DNA from: Culex pipiens pallens
Taxonomy: Eukaryota > Arthropoda > Insecta > Diptera > Culicidae
Direction: 5' to 3'
DNA: 64,000 bases
Assembly (NCBI RefSeq): GCF_016801865.2
Contig: NC_068937.1
Location: 35,820,637-35,884,636 of the forward strand
The position numbers and the translations under genes are program-made. This document shows positions 11,011 to 23,055 of this stretch, one piece after another (position 1 is the stretch's first letter; each line of letters opens with the position of its first letter). A model generated the notes under the pieces. It was given only the letters and a program-made list of their open reading frames with translations. It was not told the DNA's origin and ran no database searches.

Positions 11011-12863
11011 CTAACTTAATCCACCTATGTGGTTGGAGCCTTCCTCACTCATTACCAACAGTAAATTTACATACATTTAAGTGTGATCCAGCTTCAAAAA
11101 AGTACATAAATGTCACTTAAGTGACCATATCTCGAGACAGGGTTGCCAGATCTTCAATGTTTTTGACTCGTTGGAAAGGTCTTTTGATAACCTAACCAAC
11201 GATGAATGTTTTCGACTCGTTGGAAAGGTTGTAATAACGAACTAGGGGGCAATTACCACCACTAGTTCATTAATTAAAAATTAAATAAAAACCAGAACTT
11301 GAGACTCTTGGAGATGAGAGAGAGATGTAAAGATCTGCAACTGCTCACATTTGACGTGGGGAAGGAGAATCGTACCTACCCTTTCACAATCCTGGTTCGA
11401 TTCAGCAAATCGCACTGTCCTGGCAAACAGAATCACAAAAGATCGTCGCTTTGGGTTATGAAAAAAATCATGTTTATTGCGTTTAACTGTCCTAATTTAT
11501 TGTTCTTCGTCGTTTTAAAACTAACCTAACCATGTGTGTGTGTGTTCGTGTGTTCTAGTGTATCCCGCGGTGGTCGAGTCAAGTCGGAGGATCTTCCTCC
11601 GGCCAGGCCTGGCGCAGCAACGGTTTTGGTGTCTTTGGTTTTGTGTCTTTGTCTTTGGTAGAAAAAAACCTGTGCGTTTAAGTTTTGTTTTAGTACTTGT
11701 GCTTTCGTGTCTAGTGGTTAAACAATGAACTCACCGGATGGCCTCCGCCATTGCGCTCTACAGAATTCTCGGGTTGGCGCGCTTTGCCAACTTGGTGGTT
11801 CTGGAAAGGAGTTCATTTCTAGCGTTTTGTGCAGATCTTACAATTGATTAATAATTACCACTATTTGTGACACTCCATGCACCACCAACCAAACGACCTA
11901 TTTTGACGTTGAGCGCGGTCCTTTGCGTTTAGTTTGGATGGTGAATTGTTGGGACCAACTCCCTGACACTAAATTAACAATAAAAGACACTCTTTAGACA
12001 CGACTCACATAGTTAAAGACACTAAATTACCATTTCGCCGCTACTGGAATGCTGTTAACATTCAACACTAATATAACAATTTCACTGCACTATAAATTAC
12101 AAGACTTTTACAGGTGGGACTAGAATATGTGTAACGTGAGTCGTGCTTGCCGAAGGGATAGCTTGTGTGTTTGTTTTTATGTTGTTAAAGTGTAATGGTT
12201 AGTTACAATGTCCTAACTTGTCCCTACGGTTCAGTTTGACAGGATTATGCGAAGCATTGTAACCAGAGATTGTACTACGTACAAGCGATAGGTTACAAGG
12301 TCTTTTGATAACCTAACCAACGATGGGTCGGATGGTGGATCCGGACATAGTTTACATATATTTAAGTGAGATCCGGCTTCCAAAAAGTACATCAATATCA
12401 CTTAAGTGGCCATATCTCGAGACAGGGTTGCCAGATCGTCAATGTTTTGGACTCGTTGGAAAGGTCTTTTGATAACCTAACTAACGATGGGTCGGATGGT
12501 GGATCCGGACATAGTTTACGTACATTTAAGTGAGATCCGGATATATGTGAAAACACATTTTTATACATAACTTTTGAACTACTTATCGAAACTTCAATCT
12601 GTATAAAACTCGATCTATGGGACCCTAAACCAAGTCGAATGCAACAGGTTCGGGTAAAATCGGTTCAGCCAGTGCCGAGAAACGTGAGCTAGTTTATTGG
12701 TCACATACATACATACACACACACATACACACACACATACACACAGACATTTGTTCAGTTTTCGATTCTGAGTCGATATGTATACATGAAGGTGGGTCTA
12801 CGACGTTTTTATACAAAGTTCATTTTTAGAGCAGGATTATAGCCTTACCTCAGTGAGGAAGGC
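11011..12863 (+). repeat. Culicine-type interspersed repeat, interrupted by an LTR insertion
   Basis: It opens with CTTAATCCACCTATGTGG and ends with ACCTCAGTGAGGAAGGC. Internal landmarks are ACAGGGTTGCCAGATC, a microsatellite of CA and CATA units (about 12700-12748), and GATTCTGAGTCGATATG. An internal module of about 175 bp carrying GGGTCGGATGGTGGATCC is present twice after the insertion. Partial relatives occur at 3240-3466, 15050-15330, 19480-19685, 22710-23055, 28235-29480 and 34800-35358. There is no coding capacity. I recognise the pattern as common in culicine mosquitoes but cannot name the family. Confidence 0.7.
11230..12297 (+). mobile_element. Solo-LTR-like insertion (1,068 bp) with 4-bp target duplication
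   Basis: The insertion begins TGTAATAACG and ends AGGTTACA, giving TG...CA termini. It is bracketed by AGGT at 11226-11229 and 12298-12301. Removing it restores the host repeat word GGAAAGGTCTTTTGATAACC found intact at about 12458-12477. An AATAAA-type word lies near 11981. There is no primer-binding site with internal retroviral-type domains, so this looks like a solo LTR left after recombination. A 4-bp duplication fits Ty3-type elements better than BEL/Pao, but family assignment is inference. Confidence 0.65.
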
Positions 12864-13061
12864 AAAAAACGATGTTTTGTGCTGGCTTCAAAATAGTGCC
12901 ACACCCAGAACTGGACATCGGCATACGAGAGGATAAAGAGTACGATTCGGTAGTAAAATGGTACTGTCGTGCGGACTGAGAGGATAAATCCCGAAATTGT
13001 CGAGAGTACTTTACTCATGGGTGCATCTTCAAAACAAGTTCATCTATCAAAAAAATAAAAG

Positions 13062-13142
13062 TACCGGTACCGATACTCGAACCCAAGACCATCGGCATAT
13101 CGAACCGTGCCTTTACTGTATGGGCCACCATGGTTCGGTGAC
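13062..13142 (-). ncRNA. tRNA-like SINE head or tRNA pseudogene
   Basis: Read on the minus strand, there is an A-box-like GTGGCCCATACAGTAAAGG, an imperfect anticodon arm, and the B-box/T-arm word GGGTTCGAGT, followed by a run of seven T (about 13049-13055), the usual pol III stop. A short acceptor-type pairing ACCGA/TCGGT closes it. The D arm and anticodon arm are imperfect, so a working tRNA is unlikely. The layout resembles a half unit of the dimeric SINE at 51155-51372. Confidence 0.45.
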
Positions 13143-13379
13143 TAAGTGACCGTCATTTGTCCATATAAACCACTCAATAGGATGAACTGTTCCAATGAAC
13201 GAATGAACACGCGAGAGATCTATACTCTTGCAAAATAGAACTTTCCTCATGTTTTTTTTTTTTTTCGTGAGGACTATCCCTTCGTTCTTTGACTTTGGGT
13301 GCACTATTTATTAAATCGTTTTTTAATACTTCACCATCTTAGCAATATACGCTATTTGATTTTTTGAAAGCCTCGACAT

Positions 13380-13719
13380 TTTAATGAAAAAATGTTGCAC
13401 CTGCCTAGTTCTTTTGCAATCATTAGTTTTTAAAATATCCAAGCATTGAAGAATTTTTTTTTCGCCAAAAAAAAACTTTTTGCGGTGCTGTACATTGAAA
13501 TTTAACAAACTGAAAACATTTTTGATGGATCAAAGACATGTTAAGTATGATTTTAAACGCAGGAAAAAGCATTTCTAATTGTTTTCAGTTGGTTAAACTT
13601 CTATTTTCTTTAAAATTTTGAAGTTTTTTGAATTTTGTTTTGCCCCCTGATTTTTCGATTCGATTTTGAAGGGAGCGGGGGGAGGGCACATAAACTTTGA
13701 AAAATATTTGCAACGGCCT
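13380..13719 (+). mobile_element. 5'-truncated copy of the 43.8-44.2 kb MITE
   Basis: It shares, in order, TTTTTGCGGTGCTGTACA, the G-rich purine run near 13671-13690 and the terminus AATATTTGCAACGGCCTA with the complete element at 43776-44238. The left terminus is missing. Confidence 0.65.
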
Positions 13720-14235
13720 AATATTAAAATGGTATTTTCAATGGTCTTTAAATTTGAGAAATACGGATTTTCTAGAAATAAATGAAGAAAATAATTATTG
13801 CTTTTTAATACGCCAATTTTTCCGCAGGTATTTTAAAAGCAAAGAATAATACTTTTGATTTTTGAGTTTTTTTATGTAAAATATTTCGTTTTTGGAACAA
13901 CCTAATTTTTTTTTTGCAAAATAGCATTTGACAAATTATCATGGAGTTATAAAAAATCAATGTGCTCTTCGATTTTCCTAGGGGGCATATAAATAATTTA
14001 AATAATTAATATTAAGATATACACATTTTTGCATTACATTTTGATTTGCACTAACGAAGCCAAAAAAACCTTGAACCGAAATTAGCGAAAAAAAAACTTA
14101 GACACTTACATGAATTATGAAAAAAAAAAAACATTTTGCAAACTGTCATAAACATTACAAAAAATAACGAACTCATCGTGATTTTACGGAGGTTTATCAA
14201 AAATTTAAAAAAATCTAATTTAATTTTAGAAACGT

Positions 14236-14710
14236 TACTTCAAACCACCTTAGTGATTAATGCCTTCCTCCTAAACCTAATTGAAAACTTTTTCTGCTTG
14301 TATTCAAATGCGCCTGAATACATGCAAACAAAATGCTATAAAAGTGTTTCTAACGTTTCTGCTATAAAAAGCCATAACATGAAGAAAGCTTGGGCTAACG
14401 AAACCGATTCCATAAAGCTTAGTACTGCCTCAGCCGGATCTTTTCCAATGTTCACCCTTTTTGTCTTTCTTACAAAAGAAAGGTTTAAGGTTTGCTTTTG
14501 GAAAAACGCTTTTTTCAGAAATCTAAAAAAAAACGTGCACGGCGAGGATTCGTCCCAGGAAAAAATCCTATTACTAAATTGAAGGTTTAGATGCGCTCTT
14601 TCGATTGAATTTTGGCTCGAAAGCTCGACAAGTCGTCAAGTCGAAGCTTCAACGCCAGCGCTTTTACGCTTGCGCGTTTTACGCTGCGCGTGAAAGTGTT
14701 CTTTCTGGCT
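14236..14710 (+). repeat. Interspersed repeat, no coding role
   Basis: It begins at about ACCACCTTAGTGATTAATGC and contains CTTTCTTACAAAAGAAAGG, a short palindrome, and GAGGATTCGTCCCA. The sequence pattern is one I associate with dispersed mosquito repeats. A 148-codon frame at 14136-14582 crosses its boundary and has no recognisable domain, so I treat it as chance. Confidence 0.45.
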
Positions 14711-15049
14711 TCTCATAATTGATCGACAAAGTGCAATAGCGATACATATTTTTTTAAGTTAATCATAGACTAACATTATAGACTGAGTACCCTTTATTAT
14801 TTTTCTAATAATGTCAATCCAGTATATTTTTCTTAATTTTATTTTTTATGTCTTGCGACAAATAATGTACTTCTGAAATTAAAAAAAATGGCATTTGAGG
14901 TTTAGCCTTAAAAGATTCGAAGCTTTAGGTAAAATTCTCACTGAATGGTATCATTATGTTTTTGAAAAAATAATTGCACCAATATATTTCTCGGAGTTTC
15001 ATCATTTTGTAAGAAAGGCTCTATTTCACCTCTGGTGATATTAAATCGG

Positions 15050-15330
15050 GTTTTTGGATCTGTCACAATTAAGTTTTAGCACAATTGCTCGTAACTTTTG
15101 ATAGCGTTGTCAGATCTTCAATATTTCAAATGATAGATCCGGAGAAACTTTTCATCCAAATTTGTATGATCCGGCCTCAAAAAAGTGTATAAAAACACTC
15201 AAGTGACCATAACTTTTGATAAGCTTGTCAGATCTTCAACATTTTAGATGCGTTACAAAAACCACCCTTTTTACAATCTTCTGGACTTTAGTCAAAATCG
15301 TTTTTAAAGCATAACTTTTTAAATACTTAA
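15050..15330 (+). repeat. Fragment of the culicine-type repeat family
   Basis: Two internal motifs, CTCAAAAAAGTGTATAAA and TTGTCAGATCTTCAACATTT, and ACCACCCTTTTTACAAT, match the order seen at 22710-23055. The copy is diverged and incomplete. Confidence 0.55.
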
Positions 15331-16377
15331 GGGGTTACAAACAAATCACAAAACCTCATATTTCAGAAAATTCACTAATTCACTAAACAGATGATTTTCA
15401 ATCACTCCTGATAGTTTCAGGAAGCTATTTCGTGACTGTACTGAGTAAGATACGATTCAAGTTCACATTGTTGCCATACGCAAAGCGAACTGTCAATTTT
15501 TGTGAACGTTTTTCTCTAAACACCAAGTTGATTCACGGCCCAAGCAGCATTTATTGTCGCCAAGCCTTATTTGCAACTAATTCAAAACAATCCAAAATCG
15601 CTGTGGCAACATGTACGCAACACTCCTGGTGACAAAAAAAGCGCACGACAACAACGCGATTGGCAACAATAGCCAGATAGTTGTGAACGTGTTGCGGCAA
15701 TGTTTCCTATGCGATGCTAATTTTTGTAGGAGAAATTGATGGTATTGCAACAATGTAACAAATATGTTGCAAATGTGTCACCATTATGGTGAAATTTGTG
15801 GTTGCTTGAAATCAAACGTGCACCCGAAATGATTTCAAGCGCAACAAACTTTTAATTAATTTCTCAATAAATATGTTTCCACTTTGGTTTCGCAACGAAA
15901 CAAAAATGGATAAGTCTGCAAAAATATACATATCGTTTTTTTCGTCGACAACAAACAAAATTGTTTTTCTTTAATGTAAGAAGGTGTATTTCTTTGGCCT
16001 TTTCAAGTTTACCGAGTAAAATTGCATTCTACTCATGATTTTTTCATGCGCTCTCAATCTTTTTAAAATTCGCTATCTTTTCTGGAGCCATTTTAGTATC
16101 AAAATTTAAAAAAGTTGGCTATTACATATAAAAATTATCTGAGCCTTAATCCTAGCTACACAGAATGACAATTTTGTAACAAAAAGTCATACAAAATGGG
16201 TTGAAAAAGCTTAAAATTTATTGTTGAAGTATTTTTTTCCATTCCACCATCATGGCGCTTTGTACGCACAGGGGTGTACTCAGGATCCTGATTATAATTA
16301 GCTGTGTGAAAATTATTCTTTTAATGCAAATTCGAAATTTTATGATTTTGAGTGTGTTATTTTCATGTTCGACAATA
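15331..16377. other. Unassigned DNA with many GTTGC words
   Basis: No gene is recognised. Between about 15570 and 15840 the words TTGCAACA and GTTGCAAATG recur, and similar words appear on the far side of the next foldback element at about 18010-18085 and 18740-18965. This suggests remains of an older element, but I could not define its ends. Confidence 0.3.
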
Positions 16378-16379
16378 TA

Positions 16380-17796
16380 GGGGAGTGTGGGGTAATTTGG
16401 ACACCCTAAGGAAATTGCTCTGTTACGGGCTGCATGGATATTTTAAAGGAATGTGGATGACACCAGAGGATAATAGAGATCATAATTGATGGAAAAATGT
16501 CATTCATTTCGATAAATTTTGATGAAAAACCCATTTTTATCGCAAAAATTAAAAGGTGTCCAAATTACCTCCACATTTTTGTGTGGGGGTAATATGAACA
16601 CCCCTATGGGGTAATTTGGACATGCCTTGTGGGGTAATTTGGACATACCTTGTGGGGTAATATGAACACCTTTTGTGGGGTAATTTGGACACATGTTGAA
16701 GAATAAGTTTAACATTTGATTTTTTGAGCATGTTTCTTATCCTTCAACCTGGTTTTGTAATTGCTTTATATTTTGAAGTGTTGCTCACAATATTTCATCA
16801 AAGGTTGAAATAATGATTTTGTGATAGAACTATAATTCAATAGGAAGATAACAAATAGTTCAGTGTAGTATACATAATTTAATCATTAATACTGAAATGA
16901 TTTAAACATTGATTCTGGATCAGGCACACTATACCTGTTTTGAGTGATTAAGGTATCGTTTATGTTTATATAAATGAATCTTTATATAGAACTTATTAGC
17001 CTGAAAATATTATATTTTTTTTAATTTTACATTCTGTAGCCCTTCAAATTTAAATATTATTGTAAACCAGCAAAGAAATTAGAAATGTCAAAGAAATTAA
17101 TTAAAAGCAATCAACATTAGAGTCTTGTTGAACGCCAAATGTACAGTAAGCAGATTTTCATCGATTCGAATATTGGAATAAATTTATCTAAATTTAAAAA
17201 TAGGGGTTTTATGAAAGTTCTCATTGCTCACATTCATTTTTGATTGTTTTGACATATTAAATCCTTCTAAATTTATCTAAATTCCCCAACTCATCCAACC
17301 ATGAAAGTTACTTTTTTGTTGCCTGACAGGTAGACTTTCAGGTATGTCCAAATTACCCCACAAGCCATGTCCAAATTACCCCACAAGCCATGTCCAAATT
17401 ACCCCCATAGCATATTCTATCATAAATTGCGATTTTTGATGATAAAAATGGATAAAATGCACAATTTTTATACGTACATATCTCAGGCATCGTCCAAGCA
17501 TCCCCCTTAAACAAAAAATGTCCACTTTTTTGCCATATAACTCCTGCAAAACCTTATTTCCTAACCTTTAAATATTAGAATTTAAGGCAGTGCCAACCGG
17601 CCTTTGGAAACTTTTACATATTATACCAAAACTACTTAACCTATTCCAACTTTTTTGGTTTGTCCATACTCCTAGGCCATTACTAGTACTAGCCTTATCA
17701 CTTAAATTGCCGTTTTCACTTTATATCCGAAAAAAAACGTGATTTTTAAAGGGGTGTCCAAATTACCCCCACTGTCCATATTACCCCAAACTCCCC
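16380..17796. mobile_element. Foldback element of 23-bp subrepeats, TA duplication
   Basis: The ends read GGGGAGTGTGGGGTAATTTG (left) and the inverse of GGGGAGTTTGGGGTAATATG (right), flanked by TA at 16378-16379 and 17797-17798. Subterminally the motif TGTGGGGTAATTTGGACAT repeats every 23-24 bp at about 16592-16695, and its inverse repeats every 23 bp at about 17343-17406. Terminal inverted repeats made of direct subrepeats are the hallmark of foldback transposons. The 640-bp centre has no coding frame of note. It is non-autonomous; the TA duplication suggests Tc1/mariner-type mobilisation. Confidence 0.75.
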
Positions 17797-17798
17797 TA

Positions 17799-18233
17799 TT
17801 ACTTGATTCTAGGCTATAGCAAAGATACCCTTTTTTCTTTGAAATTTTAATCCCCTCTTCGTTCCCACCTTTAATCATTATTATGAATGATGGAAAAAAC
17901 CTATTTAAAAAACTAATAAATTGAATAAATGTGATAATATTTCTGAATCATTCACCCTTAGAACGCCCCTGCTTATTTCTCTTTGAGCAAATTGCCACAA
18001 TTCACTTCTGTTGCAGCAACGTTTCAATTATGTAGAAAAAAAGTTGAACATACATATCGAACACCCCAATTTGTGTAACGTTGTGGTAACATAATGGAAA
18101 CATAAAATTTGCAAACATTTTATTTGTCTTGAGAACTGTCAAACGAAAAAAAATCTCGTAATTGATGACTATATTGGCGAGTGTTAACAATATTTCACGA
18201 GTCCTTGGAAAAACTGTGTTTGGAAGGTGTGTT
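17799..18233. other. Unassigned AT-rich DNA
   Basis: No gene recognised; GTTGC-type words at about 18010-18085 echo those at 15570-15840. Confidence 0.35.
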
Positions 18234-18600
18234 TTAAGCAACGTAGAATAAAATTTCTGGATGGCGGTTCTTGGTGGGTGGTTCCCCTTCCCATTGTAAA
18301 AAAGTTAGTGGGGCGAGGAACCGGGCGCGGGTACCATCAGCCCTAGGCTGATTTCGGCTCTCCCGCACCCCACTGAGGATGTTGTGTTGGGTGGTGAACC
18401 ACGTACTGGAGCCTCGGTCGGAACCGGGAAAAAGTCTTGCCAGAAAAATCGATGGACAAGGCTGCCCACCGGCGGGAAGCTCAGTGGCTACGGGAAGGCA
18501 TCTCGATCTCGAGTAAGCTTCCCGTGTGTGTGCAGAGTACTGAATTTGTGTCCAACTACCGAGTTTTGGTATCATCCGAAAAATCACACGAATTAGGTTT
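18234..18600. other. GC-rich block of unknown origin
   Basis: This block is far more GC-rich than its surroundings and keeps open frames on both strands (minus 18234-18761; plus 18384-18596). It includes the short palindrome CAGCCCTAGGCTG near 18339. The peptides are rich in Gly, Arg, Pro and Ser and match no family I know. It could be the 5' untranslated part of a retroelement or a relic exon. Codon structure is not convincing enough to call a gene. Confidence 0.3.
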
Positions 18601-19479
18601 TGATTGATCCGGAAAATCTTAATCAGCATAATTAACGGAATGCTTTTATTTAAAGTGGAAATGTTATTTATTGTTTGTTTTTGCCGGTCGATAGTCGAAG
18701 TTTTGTTCTTGTCATGGCAAACGATATTTACAGTTAGCTTATCAAGGAAATATTGCAGCAACTTATTTGCAACATTCGCCGCTCAACATGAAGAAAGTTT
18801 TTTTTGTTCCAACATTGGTACAATAATGTCACCGAAACGTTGCGTAAACAAACAAAATCAAATTGTTGCCCCAGAAAATAATGGTAACTATTTCATGAAG
18901 AATTTTGTTTCGATGTCACATTTTCGCGAATTGCAACATTGTTGCTTCCTTATTGTAACATTACTGGACTTAGTCGTTTTTAGCATGTTGCGCGATGCTG
19001 CTTGGGGGGTGTCACGGTATCTCGAGATGGGATGGACCAAATTAGCTGAAATTTGAGGTGAAGACTCCCAAGACATATCCCGTGTGCACGACGAAGCCTG
19101 GTTTTGAAATTTTTGTTTTTTTTTTTAAATACAAAAATCAAAAACTGATGATTTTGTGTATGAAAAACAGAAAAAATATTTTTTATTTTATTTTAAAATA
19201 AGTTATTGAAATCGGCCTTCATCATGCACACAGGACTGGTTAATTGAGTCTTCACCAAAATTTAAACAGATTTGGTCAAAGCAGTGTTGAGATATCGTGG
19301 CACCCGTTTTTTGAAACAGCTAACTTAAAATAGCTATATCTCGGCAATGGTACATCCAAATGTCTTCATATTTTGTTAATAGATCAAAATGTATATTTAA
19401 ATGCCCAGCATAAAGATTTAAAAAAACATTAACATTACCAACCTCTGACATTTTTGATGATTTAAATGTATGTAACCCC
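18601..19479. other. Unassigned DNA
   Basis: No gene is supported. The 150-codon plus-strand frame at 18604-19056 has no recognisable domain. GTTGC words recur at about 18740-18965. Confidence 0.35.
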
Positions 19480-19685
19480 TTAACTAAACATCACCATTTA
19501 TAGATAGTGACTTAGGGGACCCCAAGACGGATCGAATGATGCCAAAACGGACAAAATCGGACATTTGCATAGCTGGTGATTCTGAGTCGATAGGTATACG
19601 TGAAGGTGTGTCTACGAGGTCGAATAAAGAAGTTCATTTTTCGAGTGATTTTATAGCCTTTCCTCATTGAGGGGAGGAAGGGAAA
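19480..19685 (+). repeat. Fragment of the culicine-type repeat family
   Basis: Landmarks GATTCTGAGTCGATAGGT and TTTATAGCCTTTCCTCA, in the order seen at 22710-23055. Confidence 0.6.
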
Positions 19686-20626
19686 AAGGTGTTATGTTTC
19701 GAAACAAAGTAATAATGCCAAAAAATGTATCATAGATATTTTTTTTCAAAAATGCGAGCATTTTAAAAATAGTAATAATCCTAAAAATAAGCAAAAATTT
19801 GTATTTTTTTTACATTTTTTTATGGAGCGCGAACGCTTCAAATCCGACGTTAATGACTTCTACAAATTTGAAAACAAAATAGAAAAAAATACTTAATCCG
19901 TTCTTCCGGGTGGTCCGATTTTGACAAAAATCGTGTTTCTTTCTAGCAAGCTTCGATGGTATCAGCAGCCTTACCAAATTTGAGTTTGATCAGTGAATAA
20001 CAGTGACTTCAATTATGCATGAAATTATATCATTACGTTTTTAAATAACAACAAAATGCATTTAGACACAGTTTGGGGCAGGACAAAAATCACTGTAAAA
20101 CTCGTTTGTTCTCGATTTTGGCAACATAAAAATCACCACATTTTGCCAAAATAGAAAGGCACTGTACGTAAATAAATTAAAAAGTGATGTATATGACATG
20201 GAACTTTGCACACGCCTCTTGCAATTATTCTATTCTAGAATTTCTAATATAATTATTAAAAAATATCGTAGTTTAAATTTTTATCATTTGACTACATGTT
20301 TGAATACTCCAACACAAGCTCAATTCAGCAAAACGAGTAGCAGTATTCGGCATTACCATTATTTGGCTACCATAACAAAGAAAAATCCTCTCAAACAAAA
20401 AAAAATCGCGGTCAGCTCCCTGCCTTGTTCTACCCCAGTAATGGAAGAAATTAATATTTTCCCAAGTGACACTGTGCCGCGGCGCCTCAAGGCCACTTCG
20501 GGGACCACCGGACTCTGCCATGAAACTTCAATTTGAATTTAAAACAGTATTTTGATGAAAAGCAGCAGCAGCAGCACCAGACTTCTTAGAACCGAAACAG
20601 AAAACCCCAAAAAAAAAAAAAGGTGC
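19686..20626. other. Unassigned DNA left of the assembly gap
   Basis: AT-rich, with only short frames that overlap on both strands. No gene recognised. Confidence 0.4.
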
Positions 20627-20726
20627 NNNNNNNNNNNNNNNNNNNNNNNNNNNNNNNNNNNNNNNNNNNNNNNNNNNNNNNNNNNNNNNNNNNNNNNNNN
20701 NNNNNNNNNNNNNNNNNNNNNNNNNN
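20627..20726. other. Assembly gap (100 N)
   Basis: Exactly 100 undetermined bases, the usual placeholder for a scaffold gap of unknown true size. Open frames crossing it are meaningless. The left edge is a run of 12 A followed by GGTGC, so low complexity may have broken the assembly. Confidence 0.98.
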
Positions 20727-22114
20727 AAAACTTTGACCAACAATTTTTCCCAGAACCGTTTTTGCCTCTCAATGCCCGCCAAAAGGCCCGAGGGTGGCCG
20801 GCGTTCGTGCTCTTGAAATAAGTGACGTGGATTTCCCGAAGGGGTAGCGCAGCAAACTGGCAGGCTGATGGCCGGTTGGGAGCGTGGGTAAAAAAATATG
20901 AGATGCTGCCCGGATCGCTTTACGGAAATTGAAAAAGTTTTTTTTTTCTCTCCTCTAACTCACTTTTCTGGCCCACCAGTGTGAGCAAAAAAAAAAATAA
21001 ATACGGAAAGGTAGCAGCACCCAGGATTATGATCAAACTTGAGCGAGCATTAAAGTTTTGAGCTTTTTTGCTTTTAGCTCCTTTTGGAAAAAGGGGTAAG
21101 TTATTAGATTGCAGTTTGCATCAGTTAATCTTCCCGAGAACGGGGGTATAGTATTGATAAATTTGATATCATTTTAAAAACAAAACAGATCAATTCCATG
21201 CCAAATAGGGGGAAAAAATAAACAAGTGTGTGAACTAGAAAACCTTTTGGACAGAACCAATTTGTAATTTTGGAAGCAAAACATGGGTTTCAGTGCCTCA
21301 CTATTTTCTTGTGACTTTTGTTATGTTTTGAACAGTATATTTTGAGTCAAATTATGCATGAAGCAATTTGTTGCAAAACAAGAGATAATTATGTAATTCT
21401 ATGGCGAAACTGATAAAAAAACAAGCTGAAGAAGAAACTATATAGTAGTATGTGAGCTATTCGTACCACAGTTGTGCTAAAAATGACCTTCGAGTGAAAA
21501 CAATAAAGCAGAAGAAGGCTCGTGAACCAATAACAAATGTTATATGTCTTGTTTTACCCGATGGTCACAATAGTTGATTTGATTTTTTAATATCTATCTC
21601 TAAAAGCACGATTATTCTCATTCAAATTACACAGCAGTTGCCCCGACCCCTCTTCAATTTCCGTGAAACTTTGCTCTAAGGGGTAGTTTTGTCCCTGATC
21701 ACGAATTCGAAGTCCGTTTTTTGATATCTCGTGACACAGGGGCGGTTCGACCAGTTTTACTTTTCAGGATTTTTTCTTGGAGTTCTTTATTTCTTTATTT
21801 AGTTTGTTTAATATTAATTTTGCGTACATAAAAAAATATTCGAAATAAGTGAATATTTTTTAACATAATTGAAACATGTTTTTTCATACATAAAAATAAA
21901 TTCAATTTACATTTAAAAAAAAAGCTTTGACTGGAAGTTATGTTCTTTTTTTTGATACTTTTTTCAGATACTATGATTTTTTTTAAAAGATTTCCCAGTC
22001 AATTTAAATAAATAGATTAAGAAAATAAACTTATTCATGTAAAACTTTTTTTTAAATGTGAATCATAATGTATTAATAAACTGTGGTTGATTTTTAATCG
22101 GAAGCACAATAAAG
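20727..22114. repeat. Mostly unassigned DNA with one dispersed-repeat copy
   Basis: At about 21628-21745 lies a copy of the repeat TTACACAGCAGTTGNCCCGA, also present at 59938-60060 and, as an inverted fragment, near 29815-29870. The rest is AT-rich with no gene recognised. Confidence 0.45.
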
Positions 22115-22500
22115 TACATACATTAGGGTGTTCCAAACAAAAAAGTTCTCAGAATCAGACAAACCGAGGTTTCCCCAGTTAAAGGATACCCATAGGGACT
22201 CTCATGTCAAATATCAGCCCATTTGGTTGAGAATTGGCTTGTCCCCAGCGGTTTAAAGTTTACATGGAAATTACTATGGGATTTTTGTGCTTTTCGTTCA
22301 ATCGTTCCTACAGGTCTGGGGACAACATGGATTCACTCGGAATAAAGACAGGTGTGTAGGGGATGGTCCAATGAACAAATTCCAGATGGAATTAGGGTTG
22401 TCTATTCTGTCCCCAAGGTGCGCATTGGATCGACGTCCGGTGTCTCCAGAATCAACGATTCACCCTTCAAATGTACGCATTGTCCTTAGTATGCTATGAC
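22115..22500 (+). repeat. Probable interspersed repeat
   Basis: It begins near ACATTAGGGTGTTCCAAAC and includes GTCCCCAGCGGTTTAAAG. It has the style of a dispersed mosquito repeat, but there is no second copy in this window, so the call rests on general familiarity. Confidence 0.3.
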
Positions 22501-22709
22501 GGCTAGCTAAAAATTACGACGCCCCATGACAGACGGTGAACACGTGGGGAAGCATCGATTGCATTATTATTACAAAATCATCATGTTACGTTATTTGGAA
22601 TAGTTCGAATTGTGACAGGAACATCAAAAATTATAATTTTATTACTTTAAAATATGTTTCTGAGCCAAAACTTGAGTGGATGCTATGCCACGTGTTCATG
22701 TATGACGGG

Positions 22710-23055
22710 TTTTCTTACAAGAACCACCCTTTTTACAATTTTCCGGACATTTGCTAAAATCGTTTTTTAGCATAACTTTTGAAGTACTTAACTAAACTGC
22801 ATAATTTTTAATTGCGACTTATGGGACCTCAAGACGGATCGAATGACGCCAATACGGACAAAATCGGTTAAGCCAATGTCAAGATAATCGAGTGACAAAT
22901 TTTTGATCAACATCCCACCACACACACAGACATTTGCTCAGAATTGGATTCTGAGTCGATAGGTATACATGAAGGTGGGTCTAGGAGGTCTAATTGAGAA
23001 GTTCATTTTTCGAGTGATTTTATAGCCTTTCCTCAGTAACGTGTGGAAGGCAAAA
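22710..23055 (+). repeat. Copy of the culicine-type repeat family
   Basis: ACCACCCTTTTTACAAT, GATTCTGAGTCGATAGGT and TTTTATAGCCTTTCCTCAGT occur in order; the terminus is GTGTGGAAGGCAAAAAA. The internal part matches 15050-15330 and 19480-19685. No coding capacity. Confidence 0.65.

Noticed and set aside
14136..14582. 148-codon frame
   Set aside because: It runs across the boundary of an interspersed repeat and shows no domain, codon bias or conserved start.
20528..20821. Open frames across the N gap
   Set aside because: They span undetermined bases and are meaningless.
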